Source of the DNA: Siphonodentalium dalli
Taxonomy: Eukaryota > Mollusca > Scaphopoda > Gadilida > Siphonodentaliidae
DNA: 64,000 nucleotides
Assembly (NCBI GenBank): GCA_032622095.1
Contig: CP136064.1
Location: 262,549,863-262,613,862 of the forward strand
Reading direction: 5' to 3'
Shown here: positions 1 to 13,200 of the stretch, piece after piece
How positions within the stretch are numbered: the stretch's first letter is position 1
Layout of the letters: each line of letters starts with the position of its first letter
Notes under the pieces: model-generated
The model's database searches: none
The model's input: the letters and a program-made list of their open reading frames with translations, nothing else
What the model was told of the DNA's origin: nothing
Position numbers and translations under genes: made by a program

Positions 1-111
1 ATAGGTTACTACGGCACTAGAATGTGTCTTTTTCCATCAAGTGTCCTGTTGTCAGATCCGTTGTTTCGATTATATGTGTGTGTATATATATGTATGCATA
101 TATATATATAT

Positions 112-262
112 AGAGGATCTCACATGAGTTTCTATTTTATACGGAATATATCAACCGAGTTCACTAAATTCGAGTTGAGCCGAGGTTTACCGAGGCTCAA
201 ATATAATTTGGTGGACGAGGTTGATAAATTATGTATAAAATAGAACGAGTTTGAGATACCTT
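112..262. repeat. Palindromic MITE, family 1 (AGAGGATCT), copy 1
   Basis: Inverted arms: the left GTTTCTATTTTATACGGAAT pairs with the right TTATGTATAAAATAGAAC, and an inner pair TTGAGCCGAGG/CCGAGGCTCAA. The start TAGAGGATCT and the downstream flank TTTTATCACATGAT recur at 13202 and 16198. It follows a TA/TG microsatellite (72-112). Confidence 0.6.
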
Positions 263-1164
263 TTATCACATGATCATATAAAAGCGAACCAACGCGATTT
301 ATTGGTAGAAAACAGCAATCATAAACTTCAGCAATAGCAAGTCATTTAAATAATGGCGTGACGTCATCGCACGCGCTAATATTACACGTGTGTCTTACCA
401 ATAATTATGAAGTTGGTTTTATGGGTCAATTATGTGATAAATGTATATATAAAGAGAGAGAGAGATATATGGTGTGTACGGGTGCGTGTGTGACTATGGC
501 AGACATGCTTTGAAGTAAGAATGTCTCGACTTACAGTATTGCTATACTTTTATTATTTCGTTGAAAATAAATTATATATGGCGTTATGTCCTATGTGTGT
601 ATATTTTTTTCCGTTGATTTATTTGTTTTTGTGTAATTTAATTGTATATGTATCAATGATCTCCCATCAGGAGGAAATAAAGATATATCTATATAGTTTT
701 TGGGCTATCCGAAACATTTGCAATAGCTATTCGTTATTCTGATCAGTATACATGTAGTTCATTACACGAACGGTGTAAAATTTCGTGACTTATACCACAC
801 TCTATAATATCCAGATATAATAAACATTGATTTCATCCGGCCCTTGAATTTCTGCCTATATAGTCACGCTAAAGAGAGCTGAGTTTATATGAATGCAGGT
901 CAAGTATTGAATTAACTACTTCGATACTATAAGATACGCTATACGGTAAAACATATGTTTCGAGTGGAAAATTCGCTTCTCTACACATTTCTTCCTGGTG
1001 TAACCATCTCACATTGACATAATGAAACCACATATGTAGATCCTTCGGCATCATTGGCCAATGTCGTCAATAATCACATGATATCCGTTTCCGGATATCA
1101 CTTGTAGCTCTAATAGACTGACTGAACGTGCCCGTATACTTATTGCAATTGATTTGAAGATAAG
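263..1164. other. Upstream region of exon 1, no gene recognised
   Basis: AT-rich sequence with a short GA/TA simple repeat (452-470). Several short ORFs appear, none with recognisable homology. The last about 100 bases before the ATG are shared with the decayed exon-1 copy at 3525, so they may contain the core promoter or 5' UTR. No TATA box at a convincing distance was seen. Confidence 0.4.
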
Positions 1165-1237
1165 ATGGCAGGGATTATTATCACATTAGTGTTAGTTAAT
1201 TCGATCTTGTGTGGAGTGTGGATATACGCAGACACAG
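1165..1237 (+). CDS. Exon 1: signal peptide
   Basis: The ATG has a purine at -3 and G at +4 (AAGATGG). The 24 complete codons give a short N-terminus and a hydrophobic core rich in Ile, Val and Leu, with a plausible cleavage after Ala22 (sequence IYA-DTA). The exon ends at CACAG/GTAACT in phase 1, which fits the LDLa exon at 17767: the split codon reads GCC (Ala). Upstream sequence shows no recognisable coding region. A diverged copy of this exon and its upstream flank lies near 3525-3640. An alternative signal-peptide exon lies at 18389. Assignment of this exon to the distant LDLa exon, 16.5 kb away, rests on phase and domain logic only. Confidence 0.68.
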
Positions 1238-4200
1238 GTAACTAACACACCCCCCCCCCGCGCCAGTACCAAGCCTATAATCATCTGACCCCCACTCCAT
1301 TCGGTACCAAGCCTATAGTCAGTTGCCCACCGGTACCAAGCTTATCGTAAGCTGCACACCACCGACGGTACACAGCCTACAGTCCATATTCAGTTGCCCC
1401 CTGGTACATATATTATAGTCAGTTGCCCCACCGGTACCAAAGTTATCGTCGGCTGCACACCACGGCCGGTACCCAGCCTACGGTCTATATTCAGTCCCCC
1501 CAATGGTACCAAGCTTATAGTCAGCTGGCCCCGCCGGTACCATGCATGCAGTGAGATGACCCCGGCCGATACAAAGCCAATATTCAGCTGCCACACCCGC
1601 GCCGGTACCAAGCTACATTAAACTGATCCCTCGTCGGTACAAAGCATATAGTCAACTGCAAACCAAGCGTCCATCGGTACCAAGCGTAGACATATGAACT
1701 GACCGCCTCCGGTCGGTACTAATGCTATATTCAATCTGCCCCCACCGGAACCAAGCATATGCAGCTGCCTCCCCCACCCGTGCCAAGCCTATAGTCAGAC
1801 GACTCTCACCCGCCGGTATCAAGCATATAGTCAGCTGGTCCTGCTACAATGCCTCGGCGCTGGTGTCGCCCTGAATTATGGTCTATTCGCATACATGGAC
1901 GCCATGTGATTAGACCCGGCGAGTGGGGTTCATGCGAAATAACATAAAAGTATGTAAACAACTATCTTCAAGTACACGAATAAATAGATTGACTTTTTTT
2001 ATTTCAAATAATAACTCTCCAATAATAATAGTTCACATGTCAACACCAATGTTATGTGAACATTACCATACTGTTACCGTGGAATTACCAAATAATAACT
2101 GTCCAATAATTCTATTTCACATGTCAACACCAATGTTATGTGAACATTACCAGTATACTGTTACCGTGGAATTACCGATAACAGTCCATTAGTCTGGTAA
2201 CATACCAAAGTGTAATCCAAACTTGGCGGTAAACACTGGAAAATTTCAAATTATTGAACAATATTTTGAAAATCATATTCAAACTAAAATATGTTTACTT
2301 TGTACACGGTTAGTAATTATTGTTGACAAATCCAAATGGTTTATTTACATAAGAATGATTTCAACAAGTGAAACCCACTTAATTTTCGAATGCCCAGATC
2401 ACCTTATGCACAACATATTCCATATTATATACCATTTGAAAGAAGAACCAAAGTGATATCGATTCTCAGATACACCCAAGGCTTCCCTCGTTATTTACCC
2501 AAGAATGCATCATAATTCACAACTAAGAAATATAGTTATACGCCTCCCATTGAGAATAATGAACTGACAGTACAGACCAGATCGAAATTATGCACCAAAC
2601 ACACGTCAGTCCCTTGATAAAAAAGGGAATGTTCACGATTTATTCGACCGGATATGTTGATAACACAACGTTTTGGACCTTCGTCTGTCAAATGGTATAC
2701 TATGGAATACGTTGCATATAATGTGCTTCGTGATTCGAAAATCAAGTGGACCTTTAAGTATTGGAGAACGATTTATTTATCCGTGTTCTTCTTGGCGGTA
2801 ATGTTTTTACAGACTTACATAGTTTTGTCACATTTTCCCACTGTGAGTACCTTGTGTCCATATAAACAATAACGGCACATTATTCTTAACAGCATCAATT
2901 GGATACGTGATCGAACTCGATTTCCCACACAATAGAGATTATTTTAAATATAACATTTCAGCGTACACGCGTCGCCATGTCGTCAATAACAATTTTGTTA
3001 TGATCAGCCCGGAGGGAATTTTGGGGAAAATACATACCACAGATGAGCTTGAACAGGTCTCACTGTACCACCTGTTCAATTGATGAGTTAGTATGGGAGG
3101 CCAAATTCACATTTAATATTGAATTGAGCTTTAAGCGCAATCATTTTTGTAAATCCAGCTCCTGTTTTGATTGAGAACTGACGAACACCTCTTTTGGCCA
3201 ACCGGTCGGACATCACAAAACTTAGTTCCTTAAAATTCGGCCTGCTCTAAACGGATTATCGATGAGCGATATAAATAAAAATTGTTAAATATAAAATATA
3301 TCCCCTGATGCAAGTGGAGAACAGATATTAAACCCTGATGTAAACCGATAGCGAACATATACGAGAAGACCTCCAATTTAAAGAAACCGCATTACTACAT
3401 TCCTATCGGAAAACAATGCGCTGTCAATCCATGTTTAACTCTATTGCTACCGGGCAGACCGCTCGTAAGTGACTTGCTGGCTTTAGGCAAGCAATGTAAT
3501 ATATCGTTTCCGGGCACTTTAACTGTGATAGTCGAACTGAACATGCCAGCATGCTTATTATAATTCATTTGAGGACAAAATTGCGGGGGCTATGATAGTA
3601 CTTGTGTTCGTTGAATCGATGGATACACAGTTAATGAGATATATTAAAACGCGCATGTACATGATGTGGCGAATAACATAGCATCACCGGTATTTTCCTT
3701 ACATTTTTATTTCCGGCAGGGTTTTGATTTTGTTTAGAATTGTCAGTTGTAAATTTATAATTATTGTATCTAGTGTAAAGTATGTGTAGATCAAATATCG
3801 AATATGAGACAAAAATTGGCGATCATAATGTTCCATGATAACCAGGGGGAAGCATGTAGAAAAACATAACATGAATAAAAATCCAAACAGAATGGTGCAT
3901 TTGTATATATGTGTATGGTTCGAAATAGAAAATTAACTTGTGATGTAAATGCTTCTGATCAAAATATTTATCAAATATTAATTAGGTATCATAAAATATT
4001 TTATTATATCGCTTCGCTTTAGTCGATTTTCAAGAAGTAATACAACCAGTATTAAACATATTTCGCCATAAACATGTTTTTGAATGGCTTTTTCTTGGAT
4101 TTGTTCAAGGAATCGGAACACCGCGAAAAGACAAATTAAAAACATATAACGGTACTTTTTTAATCAGTTTGCCATAACAGCATCATAGCAATTCAGCAGG

Positions 4201-7200
4201 ACCCAACCGCATCATAGCACATTAGTAGTCTTTCTTAAGAGTCGACAAGTTTCTCAATTATATTTTTCGCGCATCTGTCAGAATTATTTTTCGTCACAGA
4301 AACACCAAAATGACCGGATTGCCATAAAAAAATTTAATGGTATTAAACGTCACAATTTCCATGGGTGCATCAGAAATTAAGGATATGTTGATGAAAAACT
4401 GGTTAACAATGTTGTCTCACTTACAATTATGTGATTTAATCGCTCGTGTCATATGTATAAATCCTATAAATATTATTGACATCTAATCACTAACCCCCAC
4501 AATAGTTATCTTCCCCATAAACATGTAATTATTAACACCGACAATAGTTATCTTCCCCATAAACATGTAATTATTAACACCGACAATAGTTATCTTCCCC
4601 ATCACCATGTAATTATTAACACCGACAATAGATATCTTCCCCATAAACATGGTAATTATTGAAACCGACAATAGATATCTTCCACATAAACATGTAATTA
4701 TTAACCCCGACAATGGTGATCTTCCACATAAACATGTAATTATTAACCCCGACAATAGATATCTTCCCCATAAACATACGAGATTTGCGATCCGAAACAT
4801 TTGGAAAGTGTATTTTGATTGTTTACCGCGCGAGGGGCGTTGTATTTTGATCGCGCGCACACGAATCGTAATTTACGACAAATTTAAAACACAAAAAGTA
4901 GCCCATGGAACAACTTTAATGGAATAGATGTAATGTGACATGGTAAGATATTACATAATGTCAAATAATATGAAAGAAAATGAACTGAATAGATCTAAAA
5001 TATTTCTCGAAATTGAAATAGATAAGGATGACATAAATACAGAAAATAAAGACGAATTACTGGAAAGAATACAAAAGATTGACACTGACCTTTACGAAAT
5101 AAGAAAAGAAGACACAAGGGGGGCAATGGTAAGATCAAGAGCCCAATGGATTGAACAAGGTGAAAAACCAACAAAATATTTCCTCAATCTTGAAAAACGC
5201 AATTCTATATCGAAAACTCTATGCAATCTCACCGACTCCACCGGGAAAAACATTGACAATCAATCAGACATAATGCATGAAGCTAGAAGTTTTTACGAAA
5301 ATTTATATGCATTAAAAAATACAAACAAATCTGATATTCAGGCTATTCTTGAAAAAGACCATACAGTATTGTCACAAGACACTGCCAAAAGCATAGACGG
5401 GCCAATAACTCTAACTGAACTGACGTGTGCACTGAAACGATCACAAAGTGATAAATGCAGTGGACTAGATGGATACCCATATGAGTTTTGGAATTTTTTT
5501 TGGATTGACTTAGGCCAAATTCTATGTGAATCACTCAATGAAGCTTTTGATAAAGGGGAACTTTCAATAACCCAGAAACAAGGACTTATTACTCTGATTC
5601 CCAAAAAAGACAAAGAAAGAAATCATCTGAAAAACTGGCGACCAATTTCACTCTTGAATATATCTTACAAATTAGCTTCTTCATGTATAGCTGAAAGATT
5701 AAAGCGTGTCCTACCTGATATAATAAGTGAGGATCAAACGAGATTCTTAAAAAATCGCTACATCGGAGACAATACTAGACTTACCTATGATCTTATTCAC
5801 AAGGCAAAATTGGCTGATAAACATGGGTTACTGCTCCTCCTAGACTTTGAAAAGGCCTTTGATTCAGTATCATGGAAATTTATACATAAATGCCTTAACC
5901 TTTTCAATTTTGGAGATGACATGAAAAGGTGGATTTCTATATTTTATACGAATATCAACTCATCTATTTTAATAAATGGGCATATATCTCAGAGTTTCAA
6001 ATTACATCGTGGCTGTCGACAGGGTGACCCAGTCTCGCCGTATATTTTTTTGATATGCGCAGAAATCTTAGCTATTATGATAAAATCTAATGACCGCATT
6101 AAAGGTATCAACCTCGGCAATTTAGAATACAAAATTACACAGTATGCAGACGACACGACGCTTTTCTTAGACGGCAGCGAAGAAAGTCTTAGGGAAGTAT
6201 ATACTGTTTTAAACTTATTTGCAGATTATTCAGGCCTAAAAATTAACCCTAGCAAGTGTCAGGCGTCGTGGATTGGATCTTACACGAAACGTACAGATAT
6301 TATGTGCCCAGACCTTGGACTAACATTCGATAGTACTTTCAATCTCCTTGGAATACACTTTGATACAAACCTTGAGAAAATGAATATAAATTATGATAAA
6401 AAACTTGCTGAAGTCAAACGTTTGATAGAAATATGGAAACACCGGTTACTTACACCCATTGGTCGAATAACTGTGATAAAATCACTAATACTCCCAAAAT
6501 TAACACACCTTTTTGTAGCTCTCCCAAATCCCGGTAATGTTTTTATGAAAAATCTTGACACAATGCTCTTTAATTTTCTTTGGAACTCGAAGCGTGATAG
6601 AATCAAACGCAAAGTTATATGTCTGGATTATAAGAATGGCGGATTAAAAATGGTTGATGTTAAACATTTTATGATGTCCATGAAAATAACTTGGGTTAGG
6701 CGCCTCGTGACAAAAAGTGCCAAGTGGACTCCATTAATAGATATACCTTTATTTGATGACCCTATGTTCCTTACTTATGACTACCCTTACATAGAAAAAC
6801 AGGCAAAGAAATTAACCAACCCTTTTTGGCATGATGTCTTGATGGCATTTACAAAATTTCTGGAGAAAGATAGAAACAATCGCAAATTATCAGCATGTAC
6901 GTTATGGAATAACCCAAATATAAAGCAATATGGAAAAGTATTAAATTTCACCTCCTGGCGAGAAAAGGGGGTTATCTTTTTAAACGATATGCTGGACAAT
7001 ACAGGATGTTTTCTTACACGAGACGATCTACTAAGGATCTATAACATACATACAAACTTCATCACTCTTAATAACATCCAACATCAGATAAAATTACTTG
7101 CAAAAAAACTTCAACAACCTATAACTCGAATAGTCACTCCCCTTTTACCAAATAATTTCATTAAATTGCTTAAAAACTGTCGAGGAGGACAATACTTTTA

Positions 7201-10200
7201 TAAAATTTTAATCGACATTCCAACATCTACTGTAGCACACAAAAAATGGCAAGTGTTATTTCCCGACAACATAATTAATTGGTGCAAACTGGATAAACTT
7301 CCCTTTCTCACGACGCCGGACACAAAGCTGCAATGGCTACAATTCCGAATAAATTCACGAATATTATCAACCAACAAGTTTCTCAAAATGTCCAATTTAC
7401 GACAAGATGATAAATGCGAAAGATGTAAAAGCGAGACAGAAGACATCTCCCACATATTTTGGAACTGTGTTCACGTTCAGAAATTCATTAAGGAACTCAG
7501 CGATTGGGGTAAAATTAACAGCATTGATCTCTGTCCCCAACAAACGACAATGATTATCGGCTCTTCACCAACGGATCCTAACTTTACAACTAACATGCTA
7601 TGGCTCCTAATTAAACAATACATATATAGGACTAAATTCAAGCCAATTAACTTATCGCTAAATGTTTTCCTCAAAGAGTTGAATTATAGATACCAATGTG
7701 AGAAGTATACCGCACGATGCCAATCGAAACAAGAAGAATTTTCGAAAAACTGGTTCCTTTTAGAAAAGGCTTTACATGTGTAACATATACCCACAAGTCA
7801 ACAATAATCAACTTGAGTGTCCTGGAAGTGATCTCTTCACCAACTCGAAAACTCACTTAGTTATTCTAACCGGAAATACGATATCCCCGCCAATATCACA
7901 ATGCCGTCTATGGTTAGATGTCGTGCCGATACGCCGTACACAGGAAGAAAGTTGAAATATTTAAAATCTGAAGTAATATATTAATTTGAACATATATTCC
8001 ATTAATTCCAACTTACATGTCAGTCACTGGGAGTGCATGTGGTGTACGAAAGACGTGTAAATGAAGCGAGCGAGATGTGAGCGAATTGGAAGAATGTCAC
8101 TTGATATATAATAATATGTACCTCTGTTTATGTTTACATTCCTTCATTGATGTATGTTAATTCCAATAAAATATTTAAAAAAAAAATTATTCGGTTACAT
8201 TGAGGCTGGAATAAAATTGCCAAAAATACAATTGAAAACATATGCCTCGAGGTGCTGTTTTTTCACTACATGTCATCTGATAACTCTATTTTGTAATGTG
8301 TTATCGGTGGTTTGGGAATAGAAATGCAATAAAACTGACAAAAAATATAAGTCTGCGCACCTTTCGGCTTCTCTTATCGGTCACCATTAATTCGTCTATC
8401 CGATTTGCAAATTCCGCGCCATCGCGCAATGCCGAAATATTTTTAACAAACGTTTTCTCGAGCATGGTGAAACAAGTGTTATGATTACAAACTCTATTTC
8501 CTGGCAGCCCAGTTTTCCCGGAAGTGTGATCTATAGGGATGTTTATTTTTGTTGTACATTTACCCACTGGGAGTTTCTTGGATCCCTTTAAAACGAGATT
8601 TCGGTGTCGCATCAGAATTATGTCGGGTAGGACTACCCTGCCAAAAGAAACCGTGCTAATAACCATTGGTTCACAAGTACAATAGAAACCAAAGTGCTAG
8701 TATTTACACAGAAATGATACTAACAGTCGACATATAACATGTACACGAACACATGCACGCCAATTATGTGGTCACTTGCCACTAGCCAATCAAACAGATG
8801 AATTGATGAGGCTATTCTTGAGCAAACAATAATGAGAGGCTTGAGTTAAAATAAAGGATTCTTCTCACTTATGTTAGTAATCACAGCATCCAAGCCCATT
8901 AATGCAACATTTTAAGAGTATACTTCATGGTGGATATGTTATAGATATAAAATGTGAACTTTATACGGTTTAAAACAAAAAATTCTAGCAATATTCCAAA
9001 AACACAAAGTCTATATCTAAGAAAAAATATGGGAATGTGTACTGAACACTGTGAAGAATGATAAAATATAAAAACTATTCAAATTTCTTGTGTATTCTTT
9101 GAAAACGTTACTCAGCACCAGTTGTTGACAAATTATACATTTACTTAGTCAGCATGGCTGGCAATATATGGGTCACCTTTATCATAGCTTATGTGCAGTT
9201 CCATGTGAATGGTTATAAGCTCATGTACACTGGCGCATGGGAGACCATCCCATGAGTTGTGACCTATTTACTAGCAATGGTCTGGTGATGTAATTGTTTG
9301 AAGCTTATTCCCTAAACATTATATTGTCAACATATGTCACAGCAGGCCACATTGACCACTGATAACCAATACCTGTCAGGCATGTTAAGCAAGTAAATAT
9401 ATCATTTGTCAACAACTGACTCTAAGGGTGGATACACACATGCATGTAATCTCTGTAAATATCGTGTATTTGGCGTTTTACATGGATCATACAGACCATG
9501 TAATATGTGTCTGCTGATAACCCAATCATTGCGGCTATGTTTGACCACAGTGAGTAACGCTCTGAACGTGTAGAGTGTCGTTGACTGGACGAAGTCGTCA
9601 GGCCGCTTAAAATAATTGTTGGCGCGATAACCCAAATGTTGGACGTTCTGTTTAAATCATTGTCAGTCTTCTCTTGGTTGTATACCAGTGATGGTCCCAG
9701 GATTTCCACAACGCAGGGGCTATATTATACCGGAAGCTACCGGACTGACCATTACATATTTCATCGACCGGAGGTGGGGGCATGCAGCAACATGAGGCCT
9801 ACCCCCCTGAAGCCACGAAGCCACTCCTGATTTGTAAATATTGTAGTTGACAGTCATATCTGCCGTGCCTGTTTGCTACGAGTGATTAATCTCATATGCA
9901 GCAATTGATGCTATTCATATAATTATGAACATATTATTACAGCTTTAAATTTGAAGGTATACAGAAGGTGGTGTTGCTGCATGTGTGTCTTCATTCGGGA
10001 AAAGGGTTGTCCAGCTACGAGTCCACAACTACGTCACCTTTCCTCTCTTGTGTTATATACACACAATTTACAACTATGGAATATTTAAGTAAAACATTAT
10101 GTTGTACATTCTTGCCCAGATAATCCCGGCCGATACATTCAACTAAATCCCTTAATTATTCGAAACTTTCGAGAACCAGCCCCCTCCCCCAATGATGGAT

Positions 10201-13200
10201 TATAGTCCAAAATGTGATAATTCAAGCCTGTACAGGCTAAAATGGTGACAGTTAGGAACTTGTTCATCCTTTGGCCTGAGATTCTGGGTTAAAATGGGGG
10301 GGGGGGGTGACTCTTTTTTCTTTCAACGTTGTACCTGCATTAATGTTTTGGCGCTGTAATGGATATATGCAAAGAAATCCCAATTGAAAGTTATCACATG
10401 AGCTCGCCATCAAATTATCCGAGCAATCTCAACAAACTGGTATTGTCTGTCTTAATGTTCCAATGCCTGTATTCAAGGCATGAGAGCACCATATCGGATT
10501 GTTAAAATTTGAACTGAGGCCATGCATAGTCGAGGAACAAATATCCTTATCCTGACTCGATTCGGCGTTGTCCGATTAGGCTAAATCACTTTATAACATG
10601 GAATTCACCATGTATGAGTTAGTTGATTGCCATGTGTATTAATATAGCACTTCCAAAATGTGGAGCCAGAAAGCCGTTCGGGTTCTGCTGGACGAGATCA
10701 AATTGGGAGTCAGTGTGTGGGGCATTAAACACCCATGTATCACAATCGTCCTAAAATAGCTTCAAAAGTCTACACATTTATTTTTATTTTGGATGACCCT
10801 GTTTCCAAGAAATGACGAGAAACAAATCAAGTATAAAATCGACAGACTCAAATCCACTTTTCGAAATGAACTAAAACTCGTGAAAAACAGCAACATATAT
10901 CAGACAGGATTTATTCATTTCGGCACCCATGAAAAAAGACATGTTTATGACTGGCCTGAAATCTCTTGATAACAGTTAGTTTGATTTTGGCTTATAACTA
11001 CTCACCGGTCTCGCCTGTTGAAATGGAACGATCGCGCGCAGGCGATTAATGCTATCAATGATTGGTGTGACCATGTAAAATACATGTATTTTACATACAG
11101 ACATTACATGCATGTGTGTATCCACCCTAAGTAATTTTTTTCAAAAAATGCCTGATAAATATGAATAGATTTTTTAATAGTTATCTTTCTTCACAGTGTT
11201 AAAGGGGTACTGTACGCCATTTTCAATAAATTCCCGGTGATAACAACGATCTATTATCGATACTATATAGAAATATAAGTAATTTGAGTCGAAGATGTAT
11301 TCTGTAAACGCTCAGGTTAATAGGCTATCTTAAAATTTAATAATTTAAAAGTTAATAATTTAATATAAATTGATTTTATGGCTCCAGCCTTAAAATGGCG
11401 TCTCTTAAAATTGGAATTTCCGTGTACAAAACGTAATCAAATTATAATTGAGGGATACTGGATTAATAAAACAATTGCACACACGATCGTTTGAAACATT
11501 ATGCTTATACGGGGAGAAAACCCAAGCCACTCATTGACTAGTGACCATACACTAACTTAAATGAGTATATGGGACTACTAAGCATATAATATAATGTTTA
11601 TTTGATTCATTTGGTTGAAAACTGTACAAAAATTACTCGACAACGACAATTTGTATTTTTGCATTCCGGTAAATTTGCCATCCGTAACAATACTTCGTAC
11701 TCAACAGACTTTCAAAAAATGGAAAAGTTGTTACCTTATTCTCCGACTCGGGGATTATAGAAACCAACAACAACATCTTGGGTACAGTACCCCTTTAAGA
11801 ACACATTCCCATGTTTCTTATATATGGACTGTGTATGTTTGTTGGACCAATGTAAGAAGCAATACTTTTAAAAAACCTCTATAGAGTTCACAGTTTGTAT
11901 TTATAATGCACCATGACTTATACATATATATTATCCAAGGCTTGGATGTTGTGACTAATTCTATAAGTAAACATAATTCTTTAATTTAATTCCGATAAAA
12001 TTTGGGGGAAATGGGTCCACAAAGCCCTTAAGTTTGTGAGTAACAGCGGAACAGTTTGAAGACAAATTTACTATAATGGGCTAACGCGCTATGTGCTTTG
12101 TAGAACTTGTCTTCAAACTATTCGGTTATCTCCATAACCCGTTCTATACTAAATGGATTTTCCCAGTCAGTTAAAAAGATTACATCAGAATTGCCAATTA
12201 TTGATTTGGGGATATTAAGGTGTAACAATCAGACCACAGATACATAAGAGTACAGAAGGAGCCCTATTTGTCGAAGGAATTGTTTTAGATAATAAGTTCA
12301 AAAGTGATTTATTGATCTTATTATCTGAATATTCCATGGGATAACTACCCACCAATTATGTTTTAGTATAGAAAGGGTTAACGTATTGTCTGAATATTTC
12401 CCATGGGATAACTGCTCACCAATGATGCTTTGGTATAGAAAGGGTTAAACTTATGATATGAATATTTCCTATGGGATAACTACTCACTAGTGACGCTTTA
12501 GTATATAAAGGGATAACTTATTATCTGAATATTTCATATGAGATAACTATATACACGTCAATGATGCTTTAGTGTAGAAAGGGTTAACGTACATGATGCT
12601 TTAGTACAAAGTTGTTTCTTAAAGGGGGACTGTACACAAAATCCAGCCATTTATGTGACCATATCCAATTATACTCAACATAATACATGCCACAGATGAA
12701 TGAATTTGAGCCATGGATGAGTGCAAAATACACCCATGGTAATACAGTCCCCCCTTAAATAAATCAAACCAACTATTGATAAAACTGAACGAATACGTGT
12801 TTTCGTCACCTGGATATAATTTCACACAAACAAAAACGTGCATGTAAAATCGGCGTGAATTACTCAGATAATCATAAATAAATATAGCAACATATAACCG
12901 TAGAATGACCTGCCGATAGTCAGCTCTTCCTGCCAAGAATTCGTTGTGGGTTGGTACATTCCATTGTGATCATGCGATATTATCTAGCATCTTATATAGA
13001 GCATGTGAAGCCACGTCCGGTGTTTTGATGATGCTTCCGGCTTGCACTTGATTTCTACAACTTCTTTGCATTTCTTCATTCTGATGAACAGATGGGATGG
13101 GTATCAGCATTATTATTGACAAATTTAATGCTGAGTATGGTATGGCCAGGTGTCCTCGATTTATATATATTATTGCATACCCCAGAATGTACATTGTATA

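Noticed and set aside
1390-1621. Overlapping ORFs on both strands
   Set aside because: By-products of the GGTACC tandem repeat.
8301-8666. 121-codon minus-strand ORF
   Set aside because: No motif or start context supports it; ORFs of this size occur by chance in a window this long.
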